This document shows positions 1 to 8,268 of a DNA stretch of 16,649 nucleotides, piece by piece (the stretch's first letter is position 1; the number at the start of each line of letters is the position of its first letter). Source of the stretch: Neolecta irregularis DAH-3 (lineage: Eukaryota > Ascomycota > Neolectomycetes > Neolectales > Neolectaceae); contig LXFE01000532.1 of the NCBI GenBank assembly GCA_001929475.1, positions 1 through 16,649 of the forward strand. The letters run 5' to 3'. The notes under the pieces were generated by a model. The model was not told the DNA's origin. It did not search any database and was given only the letters and a program-made list of their open reading frames with translations. Made by a program: the position numbers and the translations under genes.

Positions 1-159
1 GATATAGATGGTAGAATCAAGTTATTTTTCTCTCTGATTCATTTGGTTTGGATTTGCTTGGATCTTTATTTTCTATTTGGCTATCTCCATACAACGAATC
101 CTCGTTATAACGAACTGAAAACGCTGCCAAGCCACATTCGTTATATCCAGGTTTGACTG
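1..159. mobile_element. Probable terminus of a pogo/Tigger-like DNA transposon, cut by the window start
   Basis: Read on the minus strand from 159, the sequence begins CAGTCAAACCTGGATATAAC and continues with TTCGTTATA-type motifs. A CGTTATAACG palindrome lies at 103-112, with related CGTTATA and CAACGAAT copies at 93-100 and 138-145. TA follows at 160-161. From general knowledge, CAGT-starting ends with repeated CGTTATAACGAA motifs and a TA target duplication are typical of pogo/Tigger elements of the Tc1/mariner group. No transposase reading frame is seen, and the other end would lie left of the window, so the element cannot be confirmed here. It could be a non-autonomous copy. Confidence 0.45.
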
Positions 160-480
160 TACCCTTTTCTTGAAATCTTTTTTGGTGGAATCTCCCCTAT
201 CCACCCCCACCCCCCCAAAAAAAAGAAAAATTTAAATAATACCAGGTGTTCAAATTTGACGAATTGGTCAATTCCATGAAATTTGGTGCCTGCCCAAGGC
301 GACCTAGAATTCTTTTTTCGCCATTGGACAATGAAGACAAGATGCATTTGAAATCCCGAAATTAAAATTTTACAGCACACTAAAAATGTACAGATAAAAA
401 TGCATTGTCAATCAAAAATCCCATTTACAAGGTGTGTGATAGTGAGAAGAGAAGATCCGTTTTTAATGTTTATCCACAAG
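160..480. other. Intergenic, downstream of TIM50
   Basis: AT-rich DNA without a convincing gene. It holds a C-tract cluster (194-197, 204-208, 210-216) followed by an A-run. On the minus strand this is a run of G-tracts that could form a G-quadruplex downstream of the TIM50 stop. The short open frames here resemble nothing I know. Confidence 0.5.
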
Positions 481-2061
481 TCAATTTTCTTTAGTAGATT
501 GGGAAGTGTTAGCAGGCTTGGAGAAACCTAAAACTAGTAAGAACTCGAATAAAGAAGTTTTATTACCTCCACTCACCATTCCAATGATGGAAGTCGACAT
601 CTGAGAAAGTTGTTCCTGTTCCCGTCTTTTCTCTTCAGCAAGAATTTCTTCACCATGTTCCTCAATCTGCTTTTGAAATTCGACATAGGCTCGCTGCCAT
701 TGCTCCCGCGCACGATCTGTGGCAAGTTTAGGAACCTCTTTCTGATAAATCAGACGCGAGAACGTATTTTAAGCAAATACCCTTTTCCCAATAAGAGCGC
801 CACTCCATCTGCCGTGTTTCTGACGGTCATTGAGTAATTGTTCCTTGAGACGAGCTTCACGAATTGCATATTCAGTAGCAATATCTTTTCCCTCGTAGCT
901 CTTGAGCAGAGGTCTGACATCCGGAACACTTGTCGCAGCGATATCTACATGTCAGTCTCAAGGAAGGTAGAGCTCCCTACATTCGAAGAAAGGTATCATT
1001 CTGACAAGTTCCCGGTCATTTGGATCACCATTCCATGTTTTTATTGGAGCTGCGTTCTCGGGCTGAAGAGACCATGAAACGGGATTAACGTCAACCAGGA
1101 TGACTTTGCTGAGATCACGGTTGAGATGGGATAAATCCTGCTCATAAGATTTCTATGAATCGCTACCGAAAATACTTTTATCACGTTCCCATCTTCAAAT
1201 CGAGAATGTTCGCGGAAAAGTGAAGCGGACACACAACTTCGGTAGGGATCGAGCTTTGTGACAATAGGAGCAGCAGTCTATCAATAAGATATGGCTGTTC
1301 GAAAAGATCTATACTGTGGAGTACTGTCTTGTAAAGATAACAATTTCGTATGCTTGTGCAAGGTAATTGAGGAAATAGTCGAGACCAGGCCGTTTAGCCG
1401 TTCGCCATCCATACTCTCGTGACCATTCTGAATGGATAAGAGTATCATCTAATTCGAGCACGAGGGTATATGGACGTTGATATGGTTCCGGTAGCGGATC
1501 GTGTAAAAGTTTTTCAAACACTGGCTTTTTGTATTCCTGGAGGTTACACTCCAAGTTGAAATATGAATAGATACGTCGAAATTATCGTCTAGCCGAGCCT
1601 TTGCCCGTTCCCAATATCCCAAGATCGAATTACCATTGGGCGCCTAAAAATTCAAGTTTGACCAATTTGAAATTAAAAAATACCCTCTCGGCCCGCCCCT
1701 CATTCAAGGGATTGTTCCATTCCCGTCCGAGGTAGAGAAATGTAGATAGAGCAGCAAATGCACTCCCTCCAATGATCCACCGACCTGCAGAGTTGCGTTT
1801 CTTGTCTGCAGAAGTCTCAAAAGCATGTCTAAACTCGGTATTTGCAGCACGCCCAGGGGTCTTATGGGGTTGTGAATGTTCAGGAGACTCTGGAGGGGAT
1901 TTGATAGGATCTCTTGCAAGTGCATTGTCCAGCAGCGAAGACGTTACGGACCTCTGGTCATGTTGTTTTGGAGGCTCAGAGGAGTAGTAACGAGTAGAGA
2001 AAAAATAATTTGGAGATTTCCTGATAGCAGCAATACATCTCCGGGATAAAAAGGCGGCCAT
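481..2061 (-). CDS. TIM50: Mitochondrial inner-membrane import receptor TIM50
   Basis: Subunit of the TIM23 translocase; it receives presequences on the intermembrane-space side of the inner membrane. Seven exons: 2061-1684, 1643-1575, 1536-1315, 1277-1176, 1137-981, 944-781, 741-481, with introns of 36-40 nt; about 450 aa. The N-terminus (MAAFLSRRC, then basic and aromatic residues and RYYSS) looks like a presequence. A single membrane segment lies at about residues 95-111. The FCP1/NIF-like domain follows, with [12 protein letters not shown] at 176-187, then [33 protein letters not shown] and [11 protein letters not shown], all typical of Tim50. An upstream in-frame ATG at 2133 was not chosen because it falls in the promoter E-box and precedes the presequence. 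The C-terminus is less certain: a GTGAGT after QMSTSIIGM could be a further donor, giving a different tail. Confidence 0.93.
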
Positions 2062-2441
2062 TATGGAGGAGGGGAATTTTTTGTCTACTCGGTTTTGAAG
2101 TTGATTCACGTGCGTTTGGATTGACCTTATCACGTGGTTGATTGTATATAAACACTATTTTCACTTTGCTCCAACTTCAAAGTTGATACTCCACCCCAAT
2201 TATGCGGCCAAACGAAAGTCTTTAGATTTTTTTATGGATGGCTACTTAAATACGGTGGGTAGAACATCGCCATTTCCCCAAGATCGACGGCAGTTTCAGT
2301 CTGCTGAAGCGGCCCGTAGGAATGCAACATCCTGTCCTAGTCATGCAATGTTTGCCAATAATTTGTCTGTACTGCTTCTTGCCTGTTTTGTTCTCCCAGT
2401 TGTAACTAAGCATTTTTTACACTGTTCTGTTATATTTCACC
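2062..2441. promoter_or_regulatory. Divergent upstream region of TIM50 and the epimerase relic, with two E-boxes and a TATA-like box
   Basis: Two perfect CACGTG palindromes lie at 2107-2112 and 2131-2136, 46 and 70 bp upstream of the TIM50 ATG and 24 bp apart. CACGTG is the core site of bHLH factors such as Cbf1. TATATAAA at 2145-2152 points toward the plus strand. An 84-codon plus-strand frame starts at 2234 but resembles nothing known and overlaps the first epimerase exon, so I do not call it. Factor binding is inferred. Confidence 0.5.
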
Positions 2442-3405
2442 ATGCCTGTGTCTATTCAGCCAGCAAAAAGTGTCTGAGAAGTTAGATTCATGTCCAGAAC
2501 AGAAAAGTTTTTCTCAACCACACTAACAGCACTGTCGAAATCCTACTGTATGGTGCTACTATAATATCGCGGAAAGTCCAGGGCAAAGAACTGCTCTTAA
2601 CGAGTATATATCTATTAAACCTCCAGTCTGACATTCGAGAAAAGCCCACCTAGATGGTTCGAAAGCTGTCCGTGGAGGAATCCCACTTGTGTTTCCGGTT
2701 GCTATCTTTATCCAACAATTCACTACCTTCGGATCTTTGGAAAAGATAATGTCGGTCCCGCAAAGGATCTTCCACAGCATGGTTCTCTTATTTCAAACTG
2801 GAAACTTGAATCCTAGTCCAGACAAGATGACGGAGATCACTTGACAGTCAAATTCGGACTTTGCTAAGACGATATTTCCGATATATACAAAACAATGTTC
2901 CCAGCAAAGTTTCGAATGGTGTATAATTAGGACAAGTCAATGACAGTTAGGATATTTCAAGAGTGTCTATTGAAGGACTAAAGTGCACCAGTTATTTTGA
3001 CAAAGTTCAGAACGGACAAGTATTATCTACCTCAGAGTCCCATCCAGCTAATCCCTACAGGTGTGTACTGAACTCAGCGACGACATGGCTATCTCTGGTG
3101 AATCTGACAGACTCTATGCCCAGATTGACCTATCGAAACATACAATCGCAAAGTGCAATAACAAGTTACAATTCGTTGTCACCCACAATCATATGCGAGA
3201 TATCGGTATATAATGAAGCTTTCATACTTCTGACTAATTTCGTCGTTTGGAATCCTTGGCATGACGTTAGCTCCAATATATCTGACTTTGGTCCATCTTG
3301 TGGATATAAGAACATGATATGCATAGAGGCGGGTATCGTCTCTGCAACAATTCCTCTTCTCCTTGGAACCCTGGAACTGCGTGGGCCGGTAGTCAGACAC
3401 TCTAA
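2442..3405 (+). pseudogene. Decayed glucose-6-phosphate 1-epimerase (D-hexose-6-phosphate mutarotase, YMR099C family)
   Basis: The family interconverts alpha and beta anomers of glucose-6-phosphate. The 5' part still forms a clean model: exon 2442-2469, 38-nt intron, exon 2508-2603 (NSTVEILLYGATIIS), 41-nt intron, then from 2645 HLDGSKAVRGGIPLVFP. After that it falls apart. LPQHG is kept, but the following FAR is lost and the frame has shifted before it. In one continuous homologous frame (WKLES, GDHLTVKFGL, DDISDIYK, FPAKFRMVYN) there are three stops: TAG 2814-2816, TAA 2865-2867, TAG 2928-2930. The stretch holding the catalytic His (HTYF in the family) is deleted between RIFQ (to 2960) and SIEGLKCTSYFDKV. 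VVWNPW and MICIEAG (catalytic Glu) remain, but the ending NPGTAWAGSQTL lies in another frame. The stops do not sit in added sequence, so introns cannot explain them. Confidence 0.85.
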
Positions 3406-3467
3406 AATCTATAAATAAAATAAGGTTATTGAAATCCCTCATCACTGTATGTTATACATTTTATTAT
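3406..3467. other. Short convergent gap between the epimerase relic and IPO11
   Basis: 62 bp, AT-rich, containing AATAAAATAAGG-like sequence near 3415 that could serve as a plus-strand polyadenylation signal. Nothing else seen. Confidence 0.4.
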
Positions 3468-6400
3468 TCAAAGAACCGACTGCATTTGGTCCAACAACGC
3501 CGAATCGATTTTACTATAATATTTATGCCGGAAGATCTCGCTTCCTCCGTTTTCCTGCTCGCATCGCGAGAGATTTTCTCGAATAAACTGGAGAAGATGG
3601 GTACTATGGACGGGATCACTTCTAAACAACTCTCTTCTCCTCTTCGCTTCAGGACTCTCTTCTTCAACAAAGGCTGTATCATCTGGATCTTGCCAGTATA
3701 TCAATGCACTAAAGTTCAGAAAAGTCTACTGGAAAGAGGAGTTACTCCCCACCGTTGTTCTCTTTCACTTCGCTCAATGCATCATACCATACATTCATGA
3801 ATGACCCAAGAGAGTTAAGGACGTCTTCCCGATTCGTTCTCAAAATCATTGCAAGTCCCATTGCGTTTAGCTTCCGATGTTTTGGGTGGCCAATATTATC
3901 GTACTGTCAGAGTGAGCCGTTGAAACTGTACTGTTCGTACTCTATGTGTCCACCTATCAATTACAGCAGGAACGACATCTTGTCCTCCGAGTTCCTGTCC
4001 AACCAATCCGAAATAACGGATAAGAATGTTTGGATCGGCCATAGCAATTCTCGAAAACAACGAAAGATAATTCGTGATAACAATTGCTATTTCCTGCGTA
4101 TGAGTATTATAGGACTAAAACAGAATACCTGGTCCACAAGGACGGATTTGACGATTTTTATTATAAGACCGGAAGATGCTAAACCTTCGGCCCAGGAGGA
4201 AGATGGGCAAGTTTGAAGAATTATGTCGACTAGACGCAGTACAAGTTGAGCTGCTGATGGTTTTAGCTCGCCGACAAGTTCGAACAGACTCCGAAACAAT
4301 AAATGAGAGTAGTTCTGTATGTTAGATATGATAATTAACCTCCATACATCCAGCATTTCTTCCGGAACGAGCATGAAGTAACTTTCAACAATGTCAAGGT
4401 ACTTCTTCAGTGTGTCTGAACCATACTGAAGGCCATGGATTGCCGCCGATACTAATGAGAATAGATCCGGTGTCATAGCACTAAGATTTGTTATCGTTGC
4501 TTGCCAAAGTTCAAGGGCATCTTCGAGAAGATAAACGTGCTCTGGCTGTCAAGATCAGCAACATATCGATTGGCAAAAGTTATGCCTGATTGTGATCGAC
4601 ACTATGCTGAACAAGAGGGAAGATAATGGGGTGTAATAACACTGATTCCTCCTTTAGGGCCTACACTTTTAGCTTGAGCAAATGCAATAAATGAATACCC
4701 AGACAAGTTTTGTAAGCATCACCAAAATTGCAGATTTGATCAAATGTTGTTCAAAACTTTGCTGCCACAAGGGGGGCAGCAAATCAACGATCCGTTGCGA
4801 GAATGGTTTAATATTTAATTCCATCCGCTCAACAACTACACCCAATACATTTAGTATTTTGAGGCGAATTTCGATATGCTCAACTTCATCCATCATCATA
4901 ATCAAAGAATCCAAAAAGTATTCCATGAATGGTAAGAATTTGTCCGCTTCGAAATCCCATTCGTCAACCGATGCCCGAAGACAATCAACAGCTGTCAAGC
5001 GAACAACGATATCATTCACAGGATCTTGCTTGTTCATGAGATGTTGAATAGTGGTATAAATCATGGGCCTCATTTCCTTTGAACATTTCACGCAAACCCA
5101 CGAACCGATTATTCTTGCGATTTGACGACGAAGGACCTTATAACTGAAAATCAGCCGAAATTTATAATGATCGCCACCTTGGATTTGCTACTTGGACCTC
5201 GTTCATCAAACGTTGTGTTAGCCAATGGTCGAAATCAATAGCTTCGTAAAGGCTACTTGAAGCCAAAGCAAAGGCGTTGTAAATTGCGTCTTTCATTAAT
5301 AGCGTTCTCGAATCTTGAGGTGCTGGATAGTGAGAAGAGTAGGTAGTACCATTCTTACTTGCTGTGGCTTCGAGTACTGCGAGTAAGGGTGTTATCAGTG
5401 TTTCCTTGAAGTTACACATCAAGTCTGAAAATAGTTTTTCAGAGCATGGCTTTCTGTCAGTGGATAAACCAAATACAATATTTACGCGCAGCTGATGTTC
5501 CCAAGATGCTTGCTCCTCATCGAGAATGAAGGCTTCTGGATCTTCTTCCCAAGCTTCAAAGTCTGCTTTTCTCATAATGAAATATTTCGTAACCAGCGTT
5601 TCAACTATTCTATGAAGCATCTCAGTCGTGAATAATTCATCCTTCAAGAGCTGAGAGGCTTGGCGGATCTCTGCTTTCTCGTCTTTCTCCCGAACTGTAA
5701 AGGTCAGTCGAGAGGAACAGTATATTACGTACAATTAAGACTAGAAGACGATGGATTGGACAGGGTTTTGAGAGCAAGCTTCACTAGAAGCATTCCTTGA
5801 ACTATGACCTTTTCCAAAAAGCGTTGGTCATCCTTATCTTTTATGGCATCAAAAGAGTCTGACTGTAGTTCGACAAAATGCCAGTAGCTCTTGATTAGTG
5901 GTATTGCATCCGGCATTAAAACAAAAGCAGCAGAGTGGTTTTGGAAAAAGTCTGTGAAGAGCTTTCCAATCACAACTATGTGTTTTCGGATAGCTGGTTT
6001 CACTTCTTGGTGGGGTGATTGATAGTCTATTTTTTAGTAAAGTAGTACTCATAGAACGTACATAGTGGCAGCAATGTAGATAAATGCAGACACAGCAATT
6101 GAAAAAAGTCTCTAACTTCCTGGTTTCGATTGGCGCATTCAAAACCGTGGACGAGAACTCTACGACATGATTTTAATGCTAATAAACTATTGTCCATCGC
6201 AAAAGCTTTGTAGCTCTGCGGGATATTTGACATCCATTGTTGTGTCCGCAGAGTATATAAGTCTCGTAGAAAATGGAATAATTCGGGAGCGATCTGTTGG
6301 AGATTTTGACGAGCTTTAATCAATCTGCTTGAACAAAGAGCTTTTATAGTTTGGTGCAATGCTAATAAACCATTTCTGAGCCGAGACTGAGATATTTGAT

Positions 6401-6943
6401 CTTGCGATTTCGATGCGTTTCGAATGAAGTCGAGAAGTTGTGGAAATACCGTAGGCCTTGAATTTATTAGAAGGGAAGAAATAATAACACACCAATCCAA
6501 AGGATAGTCCAGTCGAACTGCTCTGGCCATAACCATCGCATTCTGAGCAGCTAGTTGACGAGATGGTTCCTCAAGTGCAGTGAACATTCGACTTCGAATA
6601 CGTTCTTTCTCTGTTGCCGGGATTCCGCTGTTCATCAGGGCCATGTTCCATGATAAAGCATACTTTCTTGCGGTTCTTCTCCAATACTTGTCGATCCCAT
6701 TTTTGAGCAAGATTATACTCAACCATTTCATTTCATATGGCAACGACGGGTCCAAGAAAACGAGCTATATTTCCGATTACACCATTTTTTGAACACCGGA
6801 AAACACACCTGTAAGGACTCAAAAAAACCATGCTGTATCTCCCATTCTTTCAAAGACCCTTCAGCAGACTTCACGAGCGTTGGATCTTGGGAAGAAGCAT
6901 TTGTTAGGGCTTGGATAAGTTCTTGTGGTACTGCGGCAGCCAT
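3468..6943 (-). CDS. KAP120: Importin-beta family nuclear transport receptor, importin-11/Kap120 type
   Basis: Karyopherin that binds Ran-GTP and carries cargo through nuclear pores. Twelve exons: 6943-6809, 6764-6493, 6456-6062, 6026-5733, 5694-5178, 5143-4699, 4660-4586, 4545-4348, 4314-4129, 4093-3941, 3903-3746, 3708-3468. The introns are 33-44 nt and the product is about 1022 aa, close to the usual size. The importin-beta N-terminal domain is clear (ASSQDPTLVKSAEGSLKEWE, then LDPSLPYEMKWLSI and KNGIDKYWR). Helical HEAT-type repeats follow throughout. HVYLLEDALELW, YDNIGHPKHRKLNAMGLA and the tail YWQDPDD...RRRELFRSDPVHSTHL match importin-11. All junctions keep phase. One intron is GC-AG (4546-4585) and one is a stop-free 33-mer (4315-4347). 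The ATG at 6943 is chosen for MAAAVPQELIQ; an upstream in-frame ATG at 7057 adds unrelated residues. Confidence 0.93.
4546..4585 (-). other. GC-AG intron in the importin gene
   Basis: The 40-nt intron begins GCATAAC and ends TTGACAG, after exon sequence CAG. Removing it joins QHSVDHNQ to PEHVYLLEDALELW in phase 0, as in importin-11 proteins. The only GT alternative (GTCGAT at 4597) would delete VDHNQ. Basis: phase and protein conservation; no transcript data. Confidence 0.75.
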
Positions 6944-7057
6944 TTCGAAGATTTGTTTTCGAAGGCGAGAAACAGCAACGATTTGTGTATATGACTGTGT
7001 TTTATAAAATGGTTGAAGTTTTGGATAATTGTAATAATAAGATCTGAGCTCCGCCAA
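6944..7057. promoter_or_regulatory. Compact divergent promoter of the importin gene and PEX2
   Basis: Only 114 bp separate the two start codons, so the genes must share their promoter and 5' leaders are short. A TTTTATAAAA stretch near 7000-7010 could act as a TATA element for either side. No other site is recognised. Confidence 0.55.
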
Positions 7058-8241
7058 ATGACTTCACCCTCCCCGGTATCATTAAGGACGTGGCTTCAAA
7101 GCGCTCAGATTCCAAAATTTGCAGATAAAGGAACACTTCAGGACATTATTGGACAAAAAAGAAAATCTTCAATATATCCTCTTAAAGTGGGGCAATTGGA
7201 CGCCGAACTTCTCGACGAAGAATTATTACAATTATTAAAGGGACAGCTGTGGGATGCATTGAAATTCTTCCGGGCATCTTTTTCCTCCGAGATTATTGTT
7301 GACAAAAGAGGCTTCAACTGTGGGACGCTACGAGACGGAGTTGGCTATCTTACTCCGGATTCTGTTATTTAAATTCTCTATATGGGATCGGGGAACAACA
7401 TATGGAGCAATGCTACAAAATCTGCGGTTTCAAAGCGAGAGAGACAATGGCAAGAATTCCCTTTTGGTGCTACAGCTTATTCATTAGGTCTACTGGATCG
7501 AAAACCAAGCATACGACAAAAATTGCTATATGGCCTAGCAACAATTGGTATCCGTTATGTTTGGACAAAAGTCGGATATTATGTGACTGAGAATTCATGG
7601 GGAGAACGCACTGTACAAAATTACTCTTGTTGAATTCTTGACTTATCGTCGAGTCTGGTACTAAGAAGAAACTTTGGATTCTTTTACAATACGTTGATAC
7701 AGCACACGAAACATTCTCGTTGGTCAACTTTCTCCTTTTCCTCTACAATGGACATTACCGAACTATTATCGACCGTTTGTTAGGCTTACGTTTAGTCCCT
7801 CTTGCCGGAAATTCGAATCGGCAAGTATCTTTTGAATTCCTGAATCGTCAATTAGTGTGGCACACCCTGACCGAATTTCTACTTTTCATTCTTCCATTGT
7901 TAAAATTGCCTCGTCTTAAACGACAACTTGAAAAGCGGTTCATTCCCACGGCAAACGAAAAGGGCCTATTGGCCTTTCTACCGCAACGGACTTGTGCGAT
8001 TTGTTTTCAAGAGCAAAGTGCTGGAGGTATATCTACGACAATAGTCAACGCATATCAAGCAGATGATTGCGGCCATCTTTACTGCTATGGGTGCATCGTG
8101 GCGAGATTAAAGCTTGCAGAAGGTGATGGATGGCCTTGTCTTCGTTGTGGAATCACTATCAAAGAAGCGCATAGGTGGATTGAGATTGTTGAAACTCCAC
8201 CTTCCGATCAGGAATCAGATAGCGAGAAATCCACAGGGTGA
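7058..8241 (+). CDS. PEX2: Peroxin-2, peroxisomal RING-finger ubiquitin ligase subunit
   Basis: Membrane E3 ligase of the PEX2-PEX10-PEX12 complex that ubiquitinates the import receptor PEX5 for recycling. Four exons: 7058-7297, 7335-7449, 7488-7612, 7654-8241; introns 37, 38 and 41 nt; 355 aa. The N-terminal Pex2/12 domain shows VGQLDAELLDEELLQLLK, SIWDRGTTYGAMLQNLRF and RQKLLYGLATIGIRYVWTK, then SLVNFLLFLYNGHYRTIIDR and RLLGLRLVPL, with LVWHTLTEFLLFILPLL as a hydrophobic segment. A C-terminal C3HC4 RING runs from Cys274 to Cys325 (CAIC, CGHLYCYGC, CLRC), with a longer loop between the first and second cysteine pairs than in human PEX2. The ATG at 7058 has a good context (GCCAAATGA). Intron 1 has a weak donor (GTTGAC), and intron 2 is GC-AG. 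Confidence 0.93.
7450..7487 (+). other. GC-AG intron in PEX2
   Basis: The 38-nt intron begins GCAAGA and ends TTCATTAG. Splicing joins LQNLRFQSERDNG to LLDRKPSIRQKLLYG in the correct phase (the frames differ by 2 mod 3). No GT donor in the exon pairs with an AG at the required length except one that would delete about 15 residues. A gene finder allowing only GT-AG would mis-annotate PEX2 here. Confidence 0.75.
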
Positions 8242-8268
8242 TATGTTATACGCTTAAAAAAGTATACG
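8242..8268. terminator. 27-bp convergent 3' junction of PEX2 and malic enzyme
   Basis: The two stop codons face each other 27 bp apart, so each 3' UTR and poly(A) site must lie inside the neighbour's coding sequence or the transcripts must overlap. A TATACGCT repeat occurs on both sides of an A-run (8247-8254 and 8263-8270). Confidence 0.5.

Noticed and set aside
194-216. C-tract cluster as a functional G-quadruplex terminator
   Set aside because: Pattern is present, but there is no evidence that it acts in TIM50 termination; homopolymer tracts are common in intergenic DNA.
141-380. Minus-strand open frame containing GTKFHGIDQFVKFEH
   Set aside because: Crosses a G/T homopolymer region and the likely transposon boundary; no family recognised.
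2138-2485. 115-codon plus-strand frame upstream of the epimerase relic
   Set aside because: No recognisable sequence; it overlaps the epimerase first exon in another frame and starts in the TIM50 promoter.
3061-3110. GTGTGT...CTGACAG as a functional intron in the epimerase relic
   Set aside because: It keeps frame, but would remove ESD of the conserved ETDR-Y motif visible at 3100-3111; in a gene with several other lesions I cannot decide, so it is not counted either as intron or as frameshift.
2963-3418. 151-codon plus-strand open frame as a stand-alone gene
   Set aside because: It begins at a GTG and is only a surviving open part of the decayed epimerase, mixing coding, apparent intron and wrong-frame sequence.
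4691-5047. Plus-strand open frame of 118 codons
   Set aside because: Antisense shadow of the importin exon 5143-4699.
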